64,000 nucleotides of DNA from Clostridium septicum (GTDB lineage Bacteria; Bacillota; Clostridia; Clostridiales; Clostridiaceae), in NCBI RefSeq assembly GCF_003606265.1, contig NZ_CP023671.1, positions 1,240,001 to 1,304,000 on the forward strand, read 5' to 3'. The number at the start of each line of letters is the position of its first letter. Within the stretch, counting starts at the first letter, position 1. The notes beneath the pieces were generated by a model. It saw only the letters and a list, made by a program, of their open reading frames with translations. It searched no databases and had not been told where the DNA came from. Below are positions 56,664 to 64,000 of the stretch, piece after piece. The position numbers and the translations under genes were made by a program.

Positions 56664-56876
56664 TCATATCATTTCCTCATCTGTTAGTTCTGACCATAAC
56701 CCTTTATAGCCTATTTTATTCATAATATCCTTAAATCGCTCACAATTATCCTCTTTTATATTTCTATCTCTCCATACTGTATCACACTCATCACAAATAT
56801 ATATTTCTATTTGTGTTTCTTTAATTTTTGCTTTATATATTACTCCTTGACCATCACAAAATGGACAATATACCAT
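56664..56876 (-). CDS. Immunity protein of the expressed toxin: zinc-ribbon type
   Basis: A 70-aa protein with a zinc ribbon (MVYCPFCDGQGVIYKAKIKE, then IYICDECDTVWRD) and an acidic helical tail. It starts 17 nt after the toxin stop with AGGAGG and is the only immunity gene behind a transcribed toxin. It should bind the C-terminal toxin tip in the producer's cytoplasm. The family is one I have seen beside toxins, without a name I am sure of. Confidence 0.8.
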   Translation of the reverse strand: MVYCPFCDGQGVIYKAKIKETQIEIYICDECDTVWRDRNIKEDNCERFKDIMNKIGYKGLWSELTDEEMI

Positions 56877-56893
56877 ACTTTTTTCCTCCTTTA

Positions 56894-59800
56894 TTATTTA
56901 ACAGGAAATGATGTTACTATTTTTGAAGTACCATTTTCTACTACAATTCTAATTGTTGTTTCTCCATCAGTTCCTATTACTTTTCCCATTGGAATGTCAA
57001 ACACTTGATTTCCATTGTTTTGTAACACAGGTGTTACTTTTGCTCTCATTGACCAAGCTTCATCAATAATTCCTAGTACCTTATCTTTGCCTACATTAAA
57101 TACAGTATGCAGTGGTTTATTGGGGTTTACCTTTATATGTTCTAACACATGTAATACTCTATTTCCTTCTCTAGAGCCAAGTTCATATATTAATCCTGCC
57201 GTCGATTGCCATGAATTATTTGTGAATTTTAATGTTCCATTAACTACACTGGATATTTCCTCACTACAATCATTATGCACTAAAAGCTTATCACTACCAA
57301 CAAAATAAGTATGGAACTTATCTACATTTAAATTGAATATACGTCTAGCTTCATTGTAGTGTTTTTCTTCAACTGAATCTACTGTTTTAATCTCTCCATT
57401 AGCTGTTACAATTCTATCTCCAGCCTTAAGATTTTCAGCAGACCTCCAGTTGCCATCTTCTAACATAAATAGATGTGTTGGTGTTGTTTCTATTAGCTTT
57501 CCTGCTACTGTTAAGTTTATAAAATTCGTTGTACTCTTTCTATATACATAAAGTACTGACTTATAATCAACTTGTCCAGTTTTAGTATCTTTTGATAAAA
57601 CTAATTCGCCGTCCTGTATTGAGTCAATTCTTTTTAGACCTGCTTTGGTCATTACAAGTGTATCACCAGTAAAGCAACCATCTGTAAGACATTTTCTCTC
57701 CACGTCTGTCAATTCACTTTTAGCTAGATTTACTTCAAAACCATCTACAGTTTTACAACGTATAACATCACCTAAATCGGACGTTTCTCTTACATACTCA
57801 AATATTGACTCCATTTTAGTTTTAATGCAAGTTCTTATTTTAGAAACAGCTTCTGCCGCTCCCTTAGCTCCTCTAATAGAATCTACTATTTTTTCAACTC
57901 TTTCTCCATTTTTTATTTTATTTGCTATTTCTGGAAGATACCCCATTATAGATTTTGCTACTCCATCTGTTGCTACTATTATTACTATCTCCCCTACTAC
58001 TCTTCCTAATAATCTAGCTTTTTCATTTAAATTTGAATCTATAAAGTTCTCTACTGCATCTACAATAATTTTATCTAATATTAGAGCTTCCTCACAACTT
58101 GGATTGCTTCTTACTTTATTTAGAAATAAAATTCCTTTTGCTGCTCCTACTACACCATCTATTGGATGGCTTACAAATTCAAAAATATCTTTTGTTGCTC
58201 CTACAAGTGCATCTCCTATTCCTAAATAATAGTTTTTTCTAATACTCTCTAATGTTATTACTTCTTTATGTGTTTTATTGTTTGTTCCTTGTGAACCTGT
58301 ATCTGCTTGTATTTTACTTATTTGTCCATTTACTGCTTGACTTATCCAAACATAAATTTGTGTCTTTTTATTTCCACCTAATTCATCATACTTCTCTTTC
58401 AATCCAAAATCAGCTATAAATTGATTTACTGCATCATTAAATTGTTTATCCCACTCTGATGTTATTTCTCCCTTAGAGTTTCTAAGTCTTCCGTATCCTA
58501 ATCTTTCTAAATTTATTTTATTTTCTATTAATTGGTCTTTTTCATTAGTAATTGAATTCTTATGAGTAGCTGCTCCATCTAAACTAAACACCCAATATTC
58601 TTGACATTCTCTTGTAAAAATATTTGCTGCTGCTTTAACAAAACCATCGTTCTTATTTGAATCAATCATATTTTTATCATTTGAATAATTTGAGTTTACT
58701 CTATGAGGATCTACTACATCAAAATAATTTTTCCCATCAATAGTTTCAATTCCTGATAATACTATATAATGTCCACATTTTGTGAAATGTCCTGGTCCCA
58801 TTATAGCAATAGCCATATGTCTTCCATCACTTAATAGGCTTTTTACTGTTTGAATCTCAGAAGGTTGTAACCTCATACAATTTAATGAGTACTTATCTTC
58901 TGTACTTACATTTACAAAGAAATTTCTTGAAGTGCCATTATAACAGAACCCATTATTTAATGAATAATTTGCTAATTCAATAGGGTTTACACCATTTCTT
59001 TTCATAGTTGATTCTACTATTGCCATTGCAGTAACTCCACAACCGGCATTTCCTATATTATCACCATCACTACCGTAAGGAATATATCTCCATCTGCTAT
59101 CTTCTTGATCATAATATGATATTCTTCCATTATATTTTCCATTAACATTAATAGTTTCATCATATCCATCAACTATCTTTTTATATTTATTATATCTTTC
59201 TAATAATTTTCCTTTATCTGAATAATTATTATGTGAATCTAATTTATTTAAAAGTTCTTTTAATTTCACTCTAGTTTTAGGTCCATATCTTCCAACTACT
59301 CCTAAACCATAATGTTCTTGAATAGCATTTAATGCTGCTGATGTATATTCGCCAAAATATCCTGTAGCTCCCCATCCACCAAGGTCAAATCCTAATTTCA
59401 CCAAAGCTTCTTGTAATGCTATAACACAAGGCCCCTCTTCTCCTGGATCTAATTCTACTTCTAAAAACATCTCTTTATTTAATCTTTGCAATTCTAAACA
59501 CTGCCTCATACTTTTAGAAGCTATTAATTTTTTTAATGCCTCTCTAGTACCTGGACCGAATCTGCCTACTGTATCAAGACCGGAATGCTTTTGTATTGCT
59601 TTAAGTGCCACTACTGTGTAAGTTCCAAAATATCCTGTTGCTCCATATCCACCTAAATCGAAACCTAAACTAATTAATTTTAACTGTAATTGTCTTACAG
59701 GTTCACCAGAGTCACCTGGATCCAACTCTTTATTTGTTATGATTTCCATATAGCTATTCATTATTTCTGATTTTCCATAATAATAACCATATTTATTGAC

Positions 59801-62371
59801 TTCTTTTAATAATTCTTCTATAGTTGCTCTAGTTTTAGGCCCATATCTTCCAACTATATCATACCCTTTATATTTTTGTATAGCTTCTAATGCATTTTTA
59901 GTACATGTCCCAAAATATCCTGTTGCTCCATATCCACCTAAATCAAAACCTAAAGTTAATAATTTTTCTTGAAGCTTTATTACTCTATCCCCTGTATTTC
60001 CTTCATCAAGATCTTCTATTGATGTTATGCTGTTAGATTGTAAAATATATTTTTTATATGTTACTAAAAACTTTGCTTTTTGAAAGTAATTACCATCATA
60101 ACTCATGTTAACTATCATATAATTTACAAGCTTTCTAGTTTTAGGCCCATATCTTCCAACGACATCATATCCCATGGATTCTTGAATCGCATTTATAGCA
60201 GCTACAGTATATGGTCCGTAAACTCCAGTTGCACCATATCCACCTAATGTAAATCCTAATTTGATTAGATTTCTTTGTAATTCTACAACTTCAGGACCAC
60301 TTGCCCCAACTTCAATATCTTGATCATAGGTAAAAATTATATTATATAAATTTACAATATCTTCAGAATCTTCATAGTTATTATTTCTTTCTTTTAGTTT
60401 TAACTCTTTCCTTACTATATTTTCATTATCTATAGCTAACTTTTCTTCTGAATCTCTACTTTCCTCACTTATAGTTCTAGTTGCATGAAAAAGTTCATGA
60501 AATAAAACTATAGCTTTATTATCTTCTTCATTGTTTGACTCTTTACCTAATATTATAAGTTGTTCTTCATTATTTTTTCTTATATTTAATCCTTTATTTT
60601 GTATTACATTGGATTTTTGTAATTTTTCACTTTCCTTATTATAGAATAACCATGAATTATCTAAAGAAACAATAATTTTTTTATTACTATTTATTAGATC
60701 ATCTATAATTTTTGAATATGTTTCAGATTTATCTTTATTTAAATTTTCTTTGTCTATCTTTTTTAAAAATCCTTTTTCATCTACATCATATTTACAATTT
60801 GTTGATTCATTTATAAGCTTTAATAAATTATCTCTATCTTTTTCTAATATAAATATTCCTTGTCCATCAGGTATATTCTTTTTATATTTCTCAACATCTT
60901 CTTCTGTTATTTCTGTATCATCATATCCAAAAATTCCACTTAAAGCTATATCATAATTGCTAATTTCAACTTTCTTCTTCTCTTTATTATTATTATTATT
61001 AATTTTAAATATTTGATCTTTTACTTTAGATTTCTCTCTTATTACATATAATCCAGCACTTTTAATTTCTAAATCTATTTCTTTTTTATTAATATCTACA
61101 TTAGTTTTTTCTTGTAATAAAAGCTTTTTATCTTCTAATACTCTAAAAACTTCTAAATCTTTTTCATTAGTATTTTTATCTTCTATAGTGTACTCTATTT
61201 TAGCTTGTCCATTAGTATTTTTTATATAATCTTCTTTTACTTCAAATACACCATCAACAATGCAATAAATAAAGCTAGTATCTCTTTTAGCCAAATATTC
61301 TTTTGCAGTTTCCTCTTCTGACTTTTCTGCCTTTATTTCTCTAATTTTTTTATTATCATCTTTTATATCTTTTATTACATATATCCCTTGACTTTCTACT
61401 TGAAACTCAATAGTTTTATTTTCTTTATCTATATTTACTTTGCTATTTGATATTATTAATTTTCCTTCTTCATCCTTCATAAATATTCTTATATTATCTT
61501 CATTTACATTATTCTCTTCTTCATAAGAATACTTTAATTTTAATGGTATATTTATTTGATTATTTTTTATAGAAAACTCCTCATTTAAGTTAACTACCAT
61601 ACCATTTGAAAAGTCTTTTCTTTTTTTAACTTCTCCTTCTTTTTTTATTGAATAATCTTCATATTGTGAATCATTATTTTCTATATCTATTGGCTTATAT
61701 TCACTAGGCCCTGATAAATTACTGTCATCTTCTGAAGTTACTGTTACCTCTTTAAGTTGATATGATAATCCAAATTCACTTGTTAAAAATATTTTATAAG
61801 TATAATTTATAGATGAATCTTTAATTTCATCTATATACTCTGTTCCTTCTCTTTTGCTTACTACCTCTTTAAAATCTTCATCTCCTGATTTTTTTAGAAC
61901 TGTATATCTTTTAAGTTCTGGAGCTCCACTCCACCAAAATCTAACTTTATTATCTTCTTTAATCCACTCAAAAGTTACATTATAATTTCTATTTAAATCT
62001 TTTTTTAAATCTTCAGTTGAAGTAACTTTTAAAGTTCTACTTGCTTCTTTTCCCAAATAATTAGTACTTAGAATTACTTCTCCTTCATTCTCTGATTTTA
62101 TTACTCCGTCTTTTACAGATATTACATTATTATCACTAGATAAATATTGTACATTTTTAGCAATTTCTGTACTTCCATCTTTATATTCAACTATCGTTGA
62201 TAGATTTATTTCTGTATTTACAGGTAACTTATCCCTATTAGTTTCAATATAAATGTTTTTTACTTGTAATCTTTTAGCCAAATTAAATAACGAATTATCA
62301 CTTATAATAACTATCATAATAATTGTTATTATAATCGCTATTATCTTACACTTTTTTCCTTCAAACCGCAT
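56894..62371 (-). CDS. Expressed polymorphic toxin with peptidoglycan-binding repeats and Hint domain
   Basis: 1825 aa. Order: membrane anchor (residues 10-24, IIAIIITIIMIVIIS); an Ig-like domain and a fibronectin-like domain (to about 220); acidic beta repeats; a metallopeptidase-like HELFHATR at 625; four peptidoglycan-binding repeats (about 684, 788, 884, 975; each with LGFDLGGYGATGYFG-like blocks); a C39-like cysteine peptidase (about 1084-1230, Cys1111 in NAGCGVTAMA, His in KCGHYIVL); the handle (about 1381-1505, MGYLPEIANKIKNGERVEKI); a Hint domain (CFTGDTLVMTKAG at 1566 to LLVHND near 1697) for self-cleavage; and a tip of about 128 aa (NRVLHVLEHIKVNPNKPLHT, ETTIRIVVENG) that resembles a BECR-type RNase. 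It has a consensus promoter and a strong ribosome site, unlike the silent tips. Confidence 0.9.
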   Translation of the reverse strand: MRFEGKKCKIIAIIITIIMIVIISDNSLFNLAKRLQVKNIYIETNRDKLPVNTEINLSTIVEYKDGSTEIAKNVQYLSSDNNVISVKDGVIKSENEGEVILSTNYLGKEASRTLKVTSTEDLKKDLNRNYNVTFEWIKEDNKVRFWWSGAPELKRYTVLKKSGDEDFKEVVSKREGTEYIDEIKDSSINYTYKIFLTSEFGLSYQLKEVTVTSEDDSNLSGPSEYKPIDIENNDSQYEDYSIKKEGEVKKRKDFSNGMVVNLNEEFSIKNNQINIPLKLKYSYEEENNVNEDNIRIFMKDEEGKLIISNSKVNIDKENKTIEFQVESQGIYVIKDIKDDNKKIREIKAEKSEEETAKEYLAKRDTSFIYCIVDGVFEVKEDYIKNTNGQAKIEYTIEDKNTNEKDLEVFRVLEDKKLLLQEKTNVDINKKEIDLEIKSAGLYVIREKSKVKDQIFKINNNNNKEKKKVEISNYDIALSGIFGYDDTEITEEDVEKYKKNIPDGQGIFILEKDRDNLLKLINESTNCKYDVDEKGFLKKIDKENLNKDKSETYSKIIDDLINSNKKIIVSLDNSWLFYNKESEKLQKSNVIQNKGLNIRKNNEEQLIILGKESNNEEDNKAIVLFHELFHATRTISEESRDSEEKLAIDNENIVRKELKLKERNNNYEDSEDIVNLYNIIFTYDQDIEVGASGPEVVELQRNLIKLGFTLGGYGATGVYGPYTVAAINAIQESMGYDVVGRYGPKTRKLVNYMIVNMSYDGNYFQKAKFLVTYKKYILQSNSITSIEDLDEGNTGDRVIKLQEKLLTLGFDLGGYGATGYFGTCTKNALEAIQKYKGYDIVGRYGPKTRATIEELLKEVNKYGYYYGKSEIMNSYMEIITNKELDPGDSGEPVRQLQLKLISLGFDLGGYGATGYFGTYTVVALKAIQKHSGLDTVGRFGPGTREALKKLIASKSMRQCLELQRLNKEMFLEVELDPGEEGPCVIALQEALVKLGFDLGGWGATGYFGEYTSAALNAIQEHYGLGVVGRYGPKTRVKLKELLNKLDSHNNYSDKGKLLERYNKYKKIVDGYDETINVNGKYNGRISYYDQEDSRWRYIPYGSDGDNIGNAGCGVTAMAIVESTMKRNGVNPIELANYSLNNGFCYNGTSRNFFVNVSTEDKYSLNCMRLQPSEIQTVKSLLSDGRHMAIAIMGPGHFTKCGHYIVLSGIETIDGKNYFDVVDPHRVNSNYSNDKNMIDSNKNDGFVKAAANIFTRECQEYWVFSLDGAATHKNSITNEKDQLIENKINLERLGYGRLRNSKGEITSEWDKQFNDAVNQFIADFGLKEKYDELGGNKKTQIYVWISQAVNGQISKIQADTGSQGTNNKTHKEVITLESIRKNYYLGIGDALVGATKDIFEFVSHPIDGVVGAAKGILFLNKVRSNPSCEEALILDKIIVDAVENFIDSNLNEKARLLGRVVGEIVIIVATDGVAKSIMGYLPEIANKIKNGERVEKIVDSIRGAKGAAEAVSKIRTCIKTKMESIFEYVRETSDLGDVIRCKTVDGFEVNLAKSELTDVERKCLTDGCFTGDTLVMTKAGLKRIDSIQDGELVLSKDTKTGQVDYKSVLYVYRKSTTNFINLTVAGKLIETTPTHLFMLEDGNWRSAENLKAGDRIVTANGEIKTVDSVEEKHYNEARRIFNLNVDKFHTYFVGSDKLLVHNDCSEEISSVVNGTLKFTNNSWQSTAGLIYELGSREGNRVLHVLEHIKVNPNKPLHTVFNVGKDKVLGIIDEAWSMRAKVTPVLQNNGNQVFDIPMGKVIGTDGETTIRIVVENGTSKIVTSFPVK

Positions 62372-62394
62372 CTTTTCATCCCCTTTTCAATTAA

Positions 62395-62423
62395 ATTATA
62401 TATTTAAATGAAATTCTTGTAAA
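62395..62423 (-). promoter_or_regulatory. Sigma-A-type promoter of the expressed toxin gene
   Basis: TTTACA (62418-62423) and TATAAT (62395-62400) are separated by exactly 17 nt and lie 24 nt before the start codon, with GGGGATG between. It is the clearest promoter in the window. Confidence 0.8.
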
Positions 62424-62501
62424 TATTTTGTTAATTTTATATAATTTATTTATTTATACTATAAAAAAGTCTGTATTTTAAATATCTACTATCAAATAAT
62501 A

Positions 62502-62535
62502 AGACACCTTATAAATTAAAGATTATAAGGTGTCT
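62502..62535 (-). terminator. Terminator after the glucosaminidase gene
   Basis: A 13-bp perfect stem (AGACACCTTATAA with TTATAAGGTGTCT, 8-nt loop) lies between the two genes. The T run on the minus strand is short. It separates the glucosaminidase transcript from the toxin promoter. Confidence 0.8.
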
Positions 62536-62592
62536 ATTTTATTAAATATTTCACAAAAAGCTTCACATAGTTCAGTATATTTTAATTCTATT

Positions 62593-64000
62593 TTACATAT
62601 TTTTTGATACTTGAATTAAGTCGAAAATGTCTATAATTCCATCTCTATTTAAATCTAAGTATTTTTTAAATGCTTTATCAGAGCTGGACTTATTATATTG
62701 TAATGAAACTCTAGCTAAATCCTCTATATCAACTTCCCCATCTTTATTAACATCAGTTTTTTTATATCCTGGTATAAATGGTGTACTAGGTGTATTTATA
62801 AACTCAATATTTTGAGCATTTAAAAATCCTCTATCCTTCCAATTATAATTACCACTATATTGTTTGCTTTTTCCAGCATAATATATTGGTGTTGTTCGCT
62901 CTGGAAAAACTTCATATTTAGATTTTTCGTTTAATTCTCTATATGTTAAAGCAACTATATTTCCAACTTTTCCTCCTAATTCATTAACTGATGAATTTAT
63001 TTTATATAAAAGTTCTCCTTTGGAGTTTAACATATTATTACTTCCTTTATATAATGCTAATTGATATCCATCATAGTCTCTAAATTTTCCATTTGAAAGT
63101 GTTCTATCTATATTAAATATATTTTCGGCTACCTTTTCTCCAAAGAATGGATCTAGAGAGTATTTTGCATTCATTCCCAAAGCTTTATTCCCTAAATATC
63201 CACCAAAATACCTTTTATCAGCAGGATCTATATATCCTCTTGAAATATAGTTTTTAGCAAACTCTCTTACACACTCTTCAATATTACTAAATGAATCCTT
63301 ATCTCCTGTTACTCCAAATTCATTTGATTGTATATTAAATAGGTTATTTTTATTTATTGCCATATATGAAGTTCCTAGGTACGACTCATTCATTGCAATT
63401 CCTAAAATTAACAATGGGTTTACACCATACTTATTTTGACACTCTATTAATACTTTTCCTATTCCTCTTAATTTACTTTTTTCTATAGTATTATTAGTTA
63501 TATATAAATTCAATTCTTCTGCAGTATAGCTTGTCTTAGTTCTAAATGGCAAATACTGAAAATATGAATAGTATGGTGTTTTTGCATTTATTGAATGGTT
63601 TTTAGTATTATTTCTTAAATCAGTTATAAGTTTACTAAGTCCTTGCAATACAGTATTACCCTTATAGAAATAAATTCCATCATAGCTATAATAGTGTATC
63701 CCTTCTTCAAAATAAGATGGCGCTTTTCCTATTTTTATAGAATAGCCTGCTTCCTCTTTATCTGAAAGATCATACGAAATAAAATGATACAATATACCAT
63801 TTCTACTAAAATAATAGCTAGGATTAGTTGCTTCTGTTATGGGTATTTTAACCAAATCATAGTCATCTGAGTTCTTGTTTTTATTAATCCATCCGTTATA
63901 TCCATTTATTTGTACCTTAGCTGCTGTGCCTATATCTTCTATAATAGGTACATCTTCTATATAACCTTGATTCATATTTGCAAACTTTTTAGTTAATGCT
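62593..64000 (-). CDS. Cell-wall glucosaminidase with dockerin-like end (5' end outside window)
   Basis: The frame stays open upstream of the ATG at 63975 to the window edge, so the true start lies outside. The centre is an endo-beta-N-acetylglucosaminidase domain: GIGKVLIECQNKYGVNPLLI, GIAMNESYLGTSYMAINKNN with the catalytic Glu, LFNIQSNEFG and YFGGYLGNKALGMNAKYSLD. The last 60 residues hold two Ca-binding loops (DVNKDGEVDIEDL, DLNRDGIIDIFDL), i.e. a dockerin-like module. It should cut peptidoglycan glycan strands. It lies directly upstream of the toxin gene, but a terminator separates them. Confidence 0.88.
   Translation of the reverse strand, partial: ALTKKFANMNQGYIEDVPIIEDIGTAAKVQINGYNGWINKNKNSDDYDLVKIPITEATNPSYYFSRNGILYHFISYDLSDKEEAGYSIKIGKAPSYFEEGIHYYSYDGIYFYKGNTVLQGLSKLITDLRNNTKNHSINAKTPYYSYFQYLPFRTKTSYTAEELNLYITNNTIEKSKLRGIGKVLIECQNKYGVNPLLILGIAMNESYLGTSYMAINKNNLFNIQSNEFGVTGDKDSFSNIEECVREFAKNYISRGYIDPADKRYFGGYLGNKALGMNAKYSLDPFFGEKVAENIFNIDRTLSNGKFRDYDGYQLALYKGSNNMLNSKGELLYKINSSVNELGGKVGNIVALTYRELNEKSKYEVFPERTTPIYYAGKSKQYSGNYNWKDRGFLNAQNIEFINTPSTPFIPGYKKTDVNKDGEVDIEDLARVSLQYNKSSSDKAFKKYLDLNRDGIIDIFDLIQVSKNM

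Noticed and set aside
56894..62371. An Rhs/YD-repeat or LXG carrier
   Set aside because: No YD repeats and no LXG domain; the carrier is built from beta domains, wall-binding repeats and peptidase-like domains.

Overview
The window is low-GC, strongly AT-biased DNA of a Firmicute, most likely a Clostridium sensu stricto (Clostridium perfringens or a relative). I infer this from the codon bias, AGGAGG-type ribosome sites, an Lpl/Ytc-type oligosaccharide ABC transporter, and a glucosaminidase carrying a dockerin-like C-terminus. No rRNA or tRNA gene was recognised. Almost every gene lies on the minus strand, so transcription runs from high to low coordinates.

Left edge (1-6.76 kb): a glycan-use operon made of two permeases, a GH38 alpha-mannosidase, a terminator, and then a lipoprotein solute-binding gene that runs off the window. 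Right edge (62.5-64 kb): the 3' part of a cell-wall glucosaminidase gene.

Between them (about 7-62.4 kb) is a polymorphic-toxin locus. One complete toxin gene (56894-62371, 1825 aa) sits behind a consensus promoter. It encodes a membrane anchor, beta domains, an HELFH metallopeptidase-like motif, four peptidoglycan-binding repeats, a C39-like cysteine peptidase, a 'handle' segment, a Hint domain and a C-terminal toxin tip, and it is followed by its immunity gene. Downstream lie about 24 silent cassettes (called A to X here, from left to right). A typical cassette has a promoterless copy of the handle, a different toxin tip and a different immunity gene. Recognisable tips are barnase, Ntox15, EndoU (three), TNT NAD glycohydrolase, WHH, AHH (two) and HH-type nucleases, and deaminases (three plus a remnant). 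Recognisable immunity types are barstar, Tdi1/GAD-like, Imm3, Imm8, Imm11/DUF1629, SUKH, CPCC, DUF6985 and DUF2019. A gene for an RNA 2'-phosphotransferase (KptA) is also present. Several cassettes are only an immunity gene plus toxin debris.

Nineteen cassettes end in the same module: a 24-bp imperfect palindrome (arms ACTGCATTA and TTATGCAGT around a variable 6-bp centre) placed next to an intrinsic terminator of one of four types (A to D here). The array also carries two full tyrosine recombinases (XerC1 type), one XerC1 remnant, two broken recombinases of another type (XerC2), two intact and three damaged IS110-family elements, and one DDE-type IS. Every IS110 right end lies at the same hinge codon of the handle. 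The noncoding left ends of both IS110 types contain a C-rich stretch matching that hinge, as a bridge-RNA guide would.

My reading is that the locus is a toxin-tip library. Homologous handles could let silent tips replace the expressed tip, the 24-bp sites could be recombinase core sites, and IS110/recombinase units enter at the hinge. The parts are seen in the sequence; the exchange mechanism is inference.
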